A stretch of 45,098 nucleotides of DNA. Source: an uncultured Pelagibacteraceae bacterium. Lineage in GTDB: Bacteria > Pseudomonadota > Alphaproteobacteria > Pelagibacterales > Pelagibacteraceae. Below the pieces are notes generated by a model that ran no database searches, had not been told where the DNA came from, and saw nothing but the letters and a program-made list of their open reading frames with translations. This document shows positions 9,007 through 17,186 of this stretch, piece after piece (position 1 is the first letter of the stretch; each line of letters opens with the position of its first letter). A program made the translations under genes and the position numbers. The DNA lies in contig CACJNV010000011.1 of the NCBI GenBank assembly GCA_902594865.1, positions 1-45,098 of the forward strand, in the 5' to 3' direction.

Positions 9007-9672
9007 ATGAAACAAAAATTTACAATTTTATTTGATTTAGACGGTACTTTAGTGGATACCGCTCCAGATTTGATACGGGCTCATAATCACGTAATGAAAA
9101 AATTTGGATACCCTACTAAAACTTTAGGAGAACTAAAAAATGCTGTTGGCAAAGGTGCTAAAGCTATGATGGCAAAAGCTAATGGTCAATGGAAATGGTT
9201 TGATGAAAAAATTCAAAACGAAATGACTGATGAATTTCTATCATATTATGGAAAAAATATTTTACATGAAAGTAAATTAATTAAAGGTGTAAAGGAATTT
9301 TTAAATTGGTGTAAAAATGAAAATATTTCTATGGCAGTATGCACTAATAAAACTGAACACTTAGCAGTTGATCTTTTAAAAAAAATTGGGATTTATGATT
9401 ATTTCGAATATGTTGCAGGTTATAATACTTTTGAATATTGCAAACCAGACCCTCGACATTTAACAACTACAATTGAAATTTTAGATGGTGATAAAAATAA
9501 ATCAATTATGATCGGTGACAGCGAGACAGATGCTAATGCAGCTAAGGCTGCTGAAATTCCAATAATATTACTAAAATATGGATATACAGAAAAAAGATCT
9601 GAGGAAATTTATCATAATCACATTATAAAAGACTTTGTAGGCATTGAGAAAATAGTATCAGAATATCTTTAA
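9007..9672 (+). CDS. HAD-family phosphatase, phosphoglycolate phosphatase-like
   Basis: A 221-residue HAD hydrolase with motif I F-D-L-D-G-T-L-V-D-T (9-18; nucleophile D10, general acid D12), motif II threonine in C-T-N-K (about 115), and motif IV G-D-S-E-T-D (about 172-177) preceded by K-P-D-P. The helical cap between motifs I and II is of the Gph/beta-phosphoglucomutase type. Phosphoglycolate phosphatase, which scavenges 2-phosphoglycolate from DNA repair, is the best guess; pyrophosphatase or another sugar phosphatase is possible. It is divergent from the GlmU-type gene (69 nt between starts) and 53 nt upstream of the prp genes, whose own ribosome site suggests independent function. Confidence 0.8.
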   Translation: MKQKFTILFDLDGTLVDTAPDLIRAHNHVMKKFGYPTKTLGELKNAVGKGAKAMMAKANGQWKWFDEKIQNEMTDEFLSYYGKNILHESKLIKGVKEFLNWCKNENISMAVCTNKTEHLAVDLLKKIGIYDYFEYVAGYNTFEYCKPDPRHLTTTIEILDGDKNKSIMIGDSETDANAAKAAEIPIILLKYGYTEKRSEEIYHNHIIKDFVGIEKIVSEYL

Positions 9673-9714
9673 TATTGATTAATTTATTTTAACTATTAAA
9701 ACAAAATCACAAAT

Positions 9715-9720
9715 AAGGAG
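9715..9720 (+). promoter_or_regulatory. Shine-Dalgarno deciding the TTG start of prpD
   Basis: AAGGAG lies 5 nt before a TTG at 9726. It is one of the clearest ribosome binding sites in the window and supports TTG as the true start of prpD, since no ATG lies near it. Confidence 0.75.
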
Positions 9721-9725
9721 TAATT

Positions 9726-11228
9726 TTGTTATTACACACAGTTAAAGTATATCCATCAAAAATTAATCTTCCAAAGAAGAAACAGCTTGCATGGAAAATT
9801 GCAGAGATAGCAAGCGATAATGCTAAATTAAATAAAGATGCTATTGAAATGGTTATCAATAGAATTATTGATAATGCTTCTGTTGCAATTGCCTCATTAA
9901 ATAGAAAGCCAGTAATCTCATCTAGAGAAATGGCTTTAAGACACCCTAGAAAAAATGGTGCAACTTTATTTGGTGTAAACTCAAAATTAAAATTTGATTG
10001 TGAATGGGCAGCATGGTCAAATGGTACAGCTGTTAGAGAATTAGATTTTCATGATACTTTCTTAGCTGCAGATTATAGTCATCCAGGTGACAACATTCCT
10101 CCTCTTATAAGTGTAGCACAACAAAACAAAAAAAGTGGATTGGATTTATTAAGAGGAATAATTACTGCATATGAAGTTCAGGTAAATTTAGTCAAAGGTA
10201 TTTGTTTGCATAAGCATAAGGTGGACCACATTGCTCATTTAGGCCCTAGTGTTGCTGCTGGATTAGGAACAATGCTAAAATTAAATACTGAAACTATATA
10301 TCAAGCTGTTCAACAGGCATTACATACATCAATATCTACAAGACAATCTAGAAAAGGAGAAATTTCAAGCTGGAAAGCTTATGCTCCTGCTCATGCTGGT
10401 AAGCTTGCTATCGAAGCTGTAGATAGAGCTATGAGAGGTGAAGGTGCTCCAAGTCCAATATATGAAGGTGAAGATAGTGTGATAGCAAGAATATTGGATG
10501 GAAAAAAAGCAAACTACAAAGTCCCTTTACCAAAAAAAGGTGAGAGTAAAAAAGCTATCTTAGAGACATATACAAAAGAATATTCTGCAGAATATCAATC
10601 GCAAGCATTAATAGATCTAGCTAAAAAGCTAAAAACAAAAATTAATGATTTAAATTATATTAAAAAAATTGATATTTTTACAAGTCATCACACTCATTAT
10701 GTGATTGGAACAGGTGCTAATGATCCGCAAAAAATGGATCCCAAGGCTAGTAGAGAAACATTAGATCATTCTATAATGTATATATTTGCTGTAGCTTTAG
10801 AAGACGGAGATTGGCATCATGTTAAATCTTATACTAAAGCAAGAGCAAATAGAAAAAGTACAATTAAAATTTGGAGATCAATTAAAACATATGAAGATAA
10901 AAAATGGACAAAGAAATATCATGATCCAAATCCAAAAAATAAAGCTTTTGGAGCTAAAGTAGTTGTAACACTTAACAATGGAAAAAAAATAACAGAGGAA
11001 TTAGATAGAGCTGATGCACATCCATATGGAGCAAGACCATTTAAAAGAGAAAATTATATAAATAAATTTTTAACTTTAACTCAAGGTATTTTGGATAAAA
11101 AAGAAAGCAATCGTTTTTTAAAAACAGTTCAAAATTTAAGAAATTTAAAATCAGGTCAACTTCATAAATTGAATATTGAAGTAAGAAAAAATAAATTAAA
11201 ACGAAATAATAAAAAAGGAATTTTTTAA
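9726..11228 (+). CDS. prpD: 2-methylcitrate dehydratase (MmgE/PrpD family)
   Basis: A 500-residue MmgE/PrpD-family protein that dehydrates 2-methylcitrate to cis-2-methylaconitate in the cytoplasm. It shows the family's N-terminal helical domain with L-D-F-H-D-T-F and [10 protein letters not shown] (about residues 108-128). Further on are [12 protein letters not shown] near 210 and H-A-G-K, and the C-terminal domain has the D-A-H-P-Y-G-A-R segment near 430. The start is TTG, supported by the AAGGAG site. It overlaps prpB by one base (TAATG), and the three genes read as one unit. The context makes the methylcitrate role much more likely than other PrpD-family activities. Confidence 0.92.
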   Translation: MLLHTVKVYPSKINLPKKKQLAWKIAEIASDNAKLNKDAIEMVINRIIDNASVAIASLNRKPVISSREMALRHPRKNGATLFGVNSKLKFDCEWAAWSNGTAVRELDFHDTFLAADYSHPGDNIPPLISVAQQNKKSGLDLLRGIITAYEVQVNLVKGICLHKHKVDHIAHLGPSVAAGLGTMLKLNTETIYQAVQQALHTSISTRQSRKGEISSWKAYAPAHAGKLAIEAVDRAMRGEGAPSPIYEGEDSVIARILDGKKANYKVPLPKKGESKKAILETYTKEYSAEYQSQALIDLAKKLKTKINDLNYIKKIDIFTSHHTHYVIGTGANDPQKMDPKASRETLDHSIMYIFAVALEDGDWHHVKSYTKARANRKSTIKIWRSIKTYEDKKWTKKYHDPNPKNKAFGAKVVVTLNNGKKITEELDRADAHPYGARPFKRENYINKFLTLTQGILDKKESNRFLKTVQNLRNLKSGQLHKLNIEVRKNKLKRNNKKGIF

Positions 11229-12124
11229 TGCACTTTGTAGAAAAAGAACCAAGTCAAAAAAGACTAGATTTTGATAAAAAATTAAAATCAAATAAAATAT
11301 TAAGAGTTCCTGGTGCGTATAATCCTCTTACAGCAAAACTTATAGAAGAAATTGGATATGATGCAGTTTATGTATCTGGTGGAGTAATGGCTAATGATCT
11401 TGGTTTTCCCGACATTGGCTTAACAACTCTACAAGATGTTAGTACAAGATCTTATTTAATTTCTAGAGTTACTAATCTACCGACAATAGTTGATATCGAT
11501 ACAGGATTTAAATCTTGTAAAGAAACTATAGAAACATTTGAAGAATTTGGAATAACAGGTGTCCATTTAGAGGATCAGATTGAAAGAAAAAGATGTGGGC
11601 ATCTTGATAATAAAGAACTTATTTCAACTGATGCTATGGTAAAAAAAATTAAAGAATGTGTTGCTTCAAAAAAAGATCAGAATTTTAAAATTATAGCACG
11701 TTCAGATGCTAAAAGTGTTGAAGGTATCGATAAAATGATTGAAAGATGTAAGGCCTACATTGATGCAGGTGCTGAAATAATATTTCCAGAAGCTCTTCAG
11801 GATGAAAAAGATTTTGAAAAAGTTCGTAAAAATTTATCCGGTTATTTGTTAGCAAACATGACTGAGTTTGGTAAATCAAAATTATTTAATTATAAAGAAT
11901 TAGAAAATTTTGGATATAATATTGTGATTTATCCAGTAACTACACAAAGATTGGCTATGAAAAATGTTGAAGATGGATTAAGAGACATTTATGCAAATGG
12001 ACACCAAAATAATATTATTGATAAAATGCAAACCAGGAAGAGACTTTATGAATTAGTAGATTATGAGAAATATAATTCATTAGATGAAAAAATTTATAAT
12101 TTTAGTACAGAAGGACATGAATAA
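11228..12124 (+). CDS. prpB: 2-methylisocitrate lyase
   Basis: A 298-residue member of the isocitrate lyase/PEP mutase superfamily. It cleaves 2-methylisocitrate to pyruvate and succinate, the last step of the methylcitrate cycle. The catalytic loop reads K-R-C-G-H (121-125) with the active cysteine C123, preceded by H-L-E-D-Q (113-117). The phosphate or carboxylate-binding Y-V-S-G-G is at 48-52 and the Mg-binding D-I-D-T-G at 89-93. Length (about 300) matches PrpB rather than the 430-residue isocitrate lyase. It overlaps both neighbours by one base, so translation is coupled along prpD-prpB-prpC. Confidence 0.94.
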   Translation: MHFVEKEPSQKRLDFDKKLKSNKILRVPGAYNPLTAKLIEEIGYDAVYVSGGVMANDLGFPDIGLTTLQDVSTRSYLISRVTNLPTIVDIDTGFKSCKETIETFEEFGITGVHLEDQIERKRCGHLDNKELISTDAMVKKIKECVASKKDQNFKIIARSDAKSVEGIDKMIERCKAYIDAGAEIIFPEALQDEKDFEKVRKNLSGYLLANMTEFGKSKLFNYKELENFGYNIVIYPVTTQRLAMKNVEDGLRDIYANGHQNNIIDKMQTRKRLYELVDYEKYNSLDEKIYNFSTEGHE

Positions 12125-13248
12125 TGAGTGATGATATTAAAAAAGGCTTACTTGGTATAGTTGTTGATGAAACTGAAGTTTCAAAAGTAATGCCAGAAAT
12201 AAATTCTCTTACTTATAGAGGTTATGCAGCTCAAGATTTATGTGAGTATTGTAGATTTGAAGAAGTTGCATATCTGATTCTTAATAAGGATCTTCCAAAC
12301 ACTATCCAACTTAGACAATTTGAAAAAGAAGAAAGAAATAACAGAGAACTAACAAAAAATTTATATGAAATAATTAAACACATGCCAAAGAAATCTCATC
12401 CAATGGATGTTGCAAGAACAGCTGTGAGTGTAATGGGATTAGAGGATAAAGAAACTACAGACTCTTCGTCAGAAGCAAATATGAGGAAAGCTCTAAGAAT
12501 TTTTGCAAAAACTCCAACTGCATTAGCTGCTTTTTACAGAATTAGAAAAGGTAAAAAAATTATTAAACCAAGAAAAACATTAACTTTTGCTGAAAACTTT
12601 TTCTATATGTGCTTTGGTAAAGTACCGCAAAAAGAAATTGTTAAAGCTTTTGATGTATCTTTAATTTTATATGCTGAACACAGCTTTAATGTTTCAACAT
12701 TTACTGCAAGAACAATTACAAGTAGTTTGTCTGATATTCACGGCGCAATCACTGGAGCTATTGCAAGTTTAAAAGGTCCATTGCATGGTGGGGCTAATGA
12801 GGAAGTAATGCATATGATGAACAAAATTAAAAAACCAGAAAATGCTCTAAAATGGATAAATAATGCCTTAAAGAATAAAGAAGTTGTCATGGGATTTGGT
12901 CACAGAGTTTACAAGTCAGGTGACTCAAGAGTTCCCACAATGAGAGAGTATTTTGGCAAAGTTGCTAAAATTAAAAAAGATAAAAAATTTGAAAAAATTT
13001 ATGACATTGTAGAAAAAGTAATGATCAAAGAAAAAAATATTTATCCAAATGTAGATTATCCTACTGGACCAACTTATCACTTAATGGGCTTTGATACTGA
13101 TTTCTTTACGCCTATATTTGTTATTTCAAGAATTACTGGTTGGTCTGCTCATATCATGGAGCAACATGCTGCAAATAAACTCATCAGACCTTTGGCTAGC
13201 TATAAAGGTAATAAACATAGAAAAGTGATGCAGTTAAATCAAAGATAG
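12124..13248 (+). CDS. prpC: 2-methylcitrate synthase
   Basis: A 374-residue citrate synthase-fold enzyme that condenses propionyl-CoA with oxaloacetate. Active-site elements are A-E-H-S-F-N (H186), P-L-H-G-G-A-N-E (H221), G-F-G-H-R-V-Y-K (H260), and a downstream G-F-D-T-D carrying the catalytic aspartate. The short form without the N-terminal beta domain and the adjacent prpB/prpD favour methylcitrate over citrate synthase, though such enzymes often accept acetyl-CoA too. The stop codon is followed after 1 nt by the stop of a convergent methyltransferase gene. Confidence 0.93.
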   Translation: MSDDIKKGLLGIVVDETEVSKVMPEINSLTYRGYAAQDLCEYCRFEEVAYLILNKDLPNTIQLRQFEKEERNNRELTKNLYEIIKHMPKKSHPMDVARTAVSVMGLEDKETTDSSSEANMRKALRIFAKTPTALAAFYRIRKGKKIIKPRKTLTFAENFFYMCFGKVPQKEIVKAFDVSLILYAEHSFNVSTFTARTITSSLSDIHGAITGAIASLKGPLHGGANEEVMHMMNKIKKPENALKWINNALKNKEVVMGFGHRVYKSGDSRVPTMREYFGKVAKIKKDKKFEKIYDIVEKVMIKEKNIYPNVDYPTGPTYHLMGFDTDFFTPIFVISRITGWSAHIMEQHAANKLIRPLASYKGNKHRKVMQLNQR

Positions 13249-13249
13249 T

Positions 13250-13879
13250 CTAGCTCAATTCTATTTTAGCAAACCTATTTTCACAAATAATTTCACATTT
13301 ATAATTATTCAATTTGACAAATTCATCTATCGCTTTTTTGACACCAGGTGCTGAGCCTAAATTGTAATCATCACATAAAACAGTTCCATTTGAATTTACA
13401 ACATCTTTACAATGATTTAAATCATTAACGACTGTATTGTATTCGTGTCCACCATCAATAAATACAAAATCAATTTTTTTCATATCAATTTTTTGCAAAA
13501 CATTATTTGAATTTCCTTTAATTAAATGAATGTTTTCTTTAAACTTTTTTAACAAATCTTTTACAGCCTCAATACTATATGGATCTTGTCTTTTTATATA
13601 TTTAAAATAAATTTGTTTTAAAGGATTATTAAAATTTGTATTTGGTATTACTTCTGATTTATTCTCATCATTTTTTTCAAACAAATCAAGACCAATATAT
13701 TTAAAATTATTTTTGTGAATTTGATAGAGTAATTCACAAATATTTCGTGCTGTAACTCCATGAAATACACCTATTTCTAAAAAGAATTTAGGTTTTTTTT
13801 TTAAAATTTCGTTTAAAAAAAACTCGCCGTGGCCTTTTTGTTTTAAACTCGTTTTTCTAAAATATTTTTTGTACTTCAA
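13250..13879 (-). CDS. Class I SAM-dependent methyltransferase (Methyltransf_24 type)
   Basis: A 209-residue protein with a Rossmann methyltransferase core. SAM motif I is L-E-I-G-V-F-H-G at about 33-40, motif II is Y-I-G-L-D-L-F near 60, and F-V-F-I-D-G-G-H-E-Y sits around 135-145. The I-D-G-x-H signature is typical of the Methyltransf_24 group, which includes surface-polysaccharide and O-methyltransferases. The substrate is unknown. It follows the small lipoprotein gene by 7 nt on the same strand and may be read through from nrdAB. It ends tail-to-tail with prpC. Confidence 0.75.
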   Translation of the reverse strand: MKYKKYFRKTSLKQKGHGEFFLNEILKKKPKFFLEIGVFHGVTARNICELLYQIHKNNFKYIGLDLFEKNDENKSEVIPNTNFNNPLKQIYFKYIKRQDPYSIEAVKDLLKKFKENIHLIKGNSNNVLQKIDMKKIDFVFIDGGHEYNTVVNDLNHCKDVVNSNGTVLCDDYNLGSAPGVKKAIDEFVKLNNYKCEIICENRFAKIELS

Positions 13880-13886
13880 AATATTT

Positions 13887-14060
13887 TCAATCTAAGTCAA
13901 GATCTCCACATGTAACTTTTGTAAATACACATGTAGAATAATGATAAGTACTTTTTACATCTTTAACAATACCAAGAGCTGTTCCCTCAACAGTTCCTGT
14001 TACAGTATTGCAGCCTGAGAAAATTAAAAAAAAAAATATTACATAATATTTTTTTAGCAT
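13887..14060 (-). CDS. Very small lipoprotein (57 residues)
   Basis: A short frame with an ATG at 14060-14058 and a TGA at 13889-13887. The N-terminus is M-L-K-K-Y-Y-V followed by a hydrophobic core and the lipobox I-F-S-G-C, so C17 would be lipidated by the Lgt/Lsp pathway. The mature peptide starts C-N-T-V-T-G-T-V-E-G-T and is about 40 residues, with two more cysteines (47-55 region). The C-N-T-V-x-G opening recalls entericidin-like toxin/antidote lipoproteins, but the rest does not allow a family call. It lies 5 nt after nrdB and 7 nt before the methyltransferase. A lipobox at exactly the right place and tight packing with both neighbours argue that it is a real gene. Confidence 0.7.
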   Translation of the reverse strand: MLKKYYVIFFFLIFSGCNTVTGTVEGTALGIVKDVKSTYHYSTCVFTKVTCGDLDLD

Positions 14061-14065
14061 TTATT

Positions 14066-15073
14066 TTAACTAAAAGCTTCCGCCCAAGTACCTTGAGTTG
14101 ATGCTTTAGAATATTCTGTTGCACGACCTTCAAAGAAATTCATGTGTTCAACAGCATTAAGCATTGTATCTAACCAAGTTAGTGGATTTTTTTGAACATC
14201 ATAAATTGGTTCTAATCCTAATTGAATAAGTCGTCTATTCGCAATGAACCTAATGTAATCTTTAACTTCTTGAGCAGTTAAACCTTCCATTGGACCCATT
14301 TCAAATGCTAAATCAATAAAAGCATCTTCATGCTCAACAATTATTCTACAAGCCTCATAAAGTTCTTTTTTAAGTTTAGGTGTCCAGATTTCAGGATTTT
14401 CTTTTATAAACTCCTTAAAAATTCTGATCATAGAATTACAATGAAGTGTTTCATCTCTTACAGACCAAGTAACTATCTGTCCCATTCCTTTCATTTTATT
14501 GTGTCTTGGGAAATTTAATAAAATAGCAAAACTTGCAAATAACTGTAATCCTTCTGTAAATGCACTAAAAACTGCAACTGTTTTTGCAATATCCTCTTTA
14601 GAATTTACATTGAAACCCTGCATGTAATCGTATTTGTCTTTCATCTCTTTGTATTTCATGAAAGCTGAATATTCTGACTCAGGCATACCAATAGTATCTA
14701 AAAGATGAGAATAAGCAGCTACATGAACTGTTTCCATTGCAGCAAATGCTGTCATCATCATTAATACTTCTGTTGGTTTAAATACAGTTGTGTAATGTCT
14801 TAAATAACAATTATTAACTTCTACATCCGCTTGAGTAAAAAATCTAAAAATTTGTGTTAATAGATTTTTTTCCGGTTGAGACAAGTTTTTTTGCCAATCT
14901 CTAACATCATCTCCTAAAGGTACCTCTTCTGGTAACCAATGAATTCTTTGTTGAGTTAACCATGCATCATAACACCATGGATATCTAAAAGGCTTGTACA
15001 CAGGGTTTTCTACTAGTAAACCCATCTTTTTTGGTTGAATAATCTCTTTATTAATTTTTTCTGCTACTGACAT
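14066..15073 (-). CDS. nrdB: Ribonucleotide reductase class Ia, beta subunit
   Basis: The radical-generating subunit of the aerobic di-iron ribonucleotide reductase, 335 residues from the preferred ATG. Iron ligands and radical site are all visible: D83 (T-Q-A-D-V-E-V), E114 and H117 (M-E-T-V-H) and the radical tyrosine Y121 (V-A-A-Y). A second ligand set lies in F-T-E-G-L-Q and R-D-E-T-L-H. These positions run within one residue of the E. coli numbering. I start it at ATG 15073, because AGGAG at about 15086-15082 sits 8-9 nt before it, whereas the upstream GTG at 15082 overlaps that site. It overlaps nrdA by 10 nt. Confidence 0.96.
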   Translation of the reverse strand: MSVAEKINKEIIQPKKMGLLVENPVYKPFRYPWCYDAWLTQQRIHWLPEEVPLGDDVRDWQKNLSQPEKNLLTQIFRFFTQADVEVNNCYLRHYTTVFKPTEVLMMMTAFAAMETVHVAAYSHLLDTIGMPESEYSAFMKYKEMKDKYDYMQGFNVNSKEDIAKTVAVFSAFTEGLQLFASFAILLNFPRHNKMKGMGQIVTWSVRDETLHCNSMIRIFKEFIKENPEIWTPKLKKELYEACRIIVEHEDAFIDLAFEMGPMEGLTAQEVKDYIRFIANRRLIQLGLEPIYDVQKNPLTWLDTMLNAVEHMNFFEGRATEYSKASTQGTWAEAFS

Positions 15074-17004
15074 GATAAACACTCCTCGTACTCTGTCTGC
15101 TCGTTAGATTGTTGATTTTTAGATTTATAAACATTTGCTGTAATATCAGTTGATTTAGCATCATTAATATTTTCAGCTCTTTGAATTGATTTTGATCTAC
15201 AATAATAAAGGCTCTTTAAGCCTTTCTTCCATGCATCAAAATGAATTTTATGTAATTCCTTTTTATGTACATCTGCTGGTAAAAATAAATTTACTGATTG
15301 AGCTTGTGAAATATAAGGAGTTCTATCACCACTAAGTTCAATTATCCAATTTTGGTTAAGCTCAAATGCTGTTTTAAATACATCTTTTTCTAAATCAGTT
15401 AAGAAATCTAAATGACTAACAGATCCTTGATTAGTAGTAATTGTGGACCATGTTTCGTCATCATTTTTACCGTGACTTTGTAATATCTCTTCCAAATATC
15501 TATTTCTAACATTGAAAGATCCTGACAAAGTTTTGTGTGTATAGCTATTTGCTGCAATAGGTTCTACTCCCGGAGATGCTCCACCACAAATAATTGAAAT
15601 AGAAGCTGTTGGAGCTATTGCTGTTTTATTTGAAAATCTTTCCTTATAGCCATACTCAGCTGCATCTGGACAAGCGCCTCTTTCTTCAGCCAAATCTTTA
15701 GATGCTTGATTTACTTTTTCATCAATGTTTTTAAATATTTTTTTATTCCATGACTTTGCCATTACAGACTCAAGTGGAATTCTATTTTTTTGTAAGAATG
15801 AGTGAAAGCCCATTACACCTAATCCAACGCTTCTTTCTCTTTCCGCAGAATATTTTGCATCTTTAAATTGGTCTGGTGCTTTATTAATAAAATCAGATAA
15901 AACATTATCTAAAAATCTCATAACATCACTAATCATGTCTGGATCATCTTTCCATTCATCATATTTTTCTAAATTTAACGAAGACAAGCAACATACTGCT
16001 GTTCTATCTCTTCCATCTTTATCAATTCCTGTTGGTAGAGTTATTTCGCTACATAAGTTAGAAGTTTTAACTGTAAGATTTGCTAACTTGTGATGTTGAG
16101 GAATTTGTCTGTTAACAGTATCAATATAAATTATATAAGGTTCACCAGTTTCAATTCTTGCAGTTAATAATCTTATCCATAAATTTCTTGCAGAAATAGT
16201 TTGTTGAACACTGCCATCTGCTGGACTCTTCAATGCCCACTGCTCATCAGTTTCTACAGCTCTCATAAATGCATCAGAAACTAAAACACCATGATGTAAG
16301 TTTAATGCTTTTCTATTTGGATCACCGCCTGTTGGTCTTCTCATTTCAATAAATTCTTCTATCTCAGGATGATCAATTGGAAGATAACATGCTGCAGAAC
16401 CTCTTCTTAATGATCCTTGACTGATAGCCATAGTTAAAGAGTCCATAACTTTTATAAAAGGAATTATTCCAGAAGTTTTTCCAACTCTTCCTATTTTTTC
16501 ACCAATAGATCTTAAGTTACCCCAGTAACTTCCAATTCCTCCACCCTTCGCTGCCAACCAAACATTCTCACTCCATAAATCAAGAATGCCTCCTAAGCTA
16601 TCAGATGCTTCATTTAAAAAACATGAAATAGGTAATCCTCTTTTTGTACCACCATTTGATAGAACTGGTGTTGCTGGCATAAACCAAAGATTGCTTATGT
16701 AATTATAAATTCTTTGAGCGTGCAAATTATCATCTGCATATGTACTTGCTACTCTAGCAAATAAATCTTGATAAGATTCGTTCAAACCTAAGTATCTGTC
16801 TTTTAAAGTTGCTTTACCAAAGTCTGTAAGATTTGCATCTTTTGAACGATCAATTTTAATTATAATACCTTTGTCATTTTGAAATAATTCTGTTTCATTA
16901 TTTAATGAGAAAAGATCAGGCTTATTTATCTTAGAAACTTCCTTAACTTCTGGGCTATATTCGGAGACAGCTTTTTTAAGGGCTTGAGAAAGAATCTTAT
17001 TCAT
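15064..17004 (-). CDS. nrdA: Ribonucleotide reductase class Ia, alpha subunit, no ATP-cone
   Basis: The catalytic subunit, reducing ribonucleoside diphosphates. Visible features include the L-P-I-S-C-F-L cysteine, the active-site block N-L-C-S-E-I, the second redox-active cysteine in V-C-C-L-S-S-L-N-L, the radical-transfer Y-Y-C-R-S region near the end, and the C-terminal C-L-S-C-Q tail (C642, C645) that is re-reduced by thioredoxin or glutaredoxin. At 646 residues it is shorter than E. coli NrdA (about 760). The roughly 80 residues before the catalytic domain show no ATP-cone motif, so overall activity may not be switched by dATP. Upstream NrdR-type boxes suggest repression by NrdR. Confidence 0.95.
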   Translation of the reverse strand: MNKILSQALKKAVSEYSPEVKEVSKINKPDLFSLNNETELFQNDKGIIIKIDRSKDANLTDFGKATLKDRYLGLNESYQDLFARVASTYADDNLHAQRIYNYISNLWFMPATPVLSNGGTKRGLPISCFLNEASDSLGGILDLWSENVWLAAKGGGIGSYWGNLRSIGEKIGRVGKTSGIIPFIKVMDSLTMAISQGSLRRGSAACYLPIDHPEIEEFIEMRRPTGGDPNRKALNLHHGVLVSDAFMRAVETDEQWALKSPADGSVQQTISARNLWIRLLTARIETGEPYIIYIDTVNRQIPQHHKLANLTVKTSNLCSEITLPTGIDKDGRDRTAVCCLSSLNLEKYDEWKDDPDMISDVMRFLDNVLSDFINKAPDQFKDAKYSAERERSVGLGVMGFHSFLQKNRIPLESVMAKSWNKKIFKNIDEKVNQASKDLAEERGACPDAAEYGYKERFSNKTAIAPTASISIICGGASPGVEPIAANSYTHKTLSGSFNVRNRYLEEILQSHGKNDDETWSTITTNQGSVSHLDFLTDLEKDVFKTAFELNQNWIIELSGDRTPYISQAQSVNLFLPADVHKKELHKIHFDAWKKGLKSLYYCRSKSIQRAENINDAKSTDITANVYKSKNQQSNEQTEYEECLSCQ

Positions 17005-17037
17005 AAATTTTAATTATATTTTGTTATTAGTACGAAA

Positions 17038-17084
17038 ACAACTATATGTTGTAGGCGTTTATCGTAAATATACTATATAAACTT
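17038..17084. promoter_or_regulatory. Paired NrdR-type operators upstream of nrdA
   Basis: Two CTATAT-centred boxes lie at 17042-17047 and 17073-17078, exactly 31 bp apart (three helical turns), the spacing typical of NrdR box pairs. Box 1 is a 15-bp palindrome, ACAAC-TATAT-GTTGT (17038-17052). Box 2 matches the ACACTATATATAGTGT-type consensus at about 12 of 16 positions. On the minus strand a possible -10 (TATAGT, 17046-17041) with a -35-like TTTACG 16 nt upstream overlaps box 1, which would place the repressor over the nrdA promoter. The rest of 17005-17186 is AT-rich leader of the divergent mutase gene. Confidence 0.75.
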
Positions 17085-17186
17085 TTGTACAATAGAACAT
17101 TTATAGAACGCGACAAAATGATAATCAATAAAAAAATAAAAAAAATTTTCAAGAAATTAACATAATAAACAGTAAGTAAATAACCA

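Noticed and set aside
15074..15082. GTG at 15082 as the nrdB start
   Set aside because: It overlaps the AGGAG ribosome site, which is correctly spaced for the ATG at 15073.
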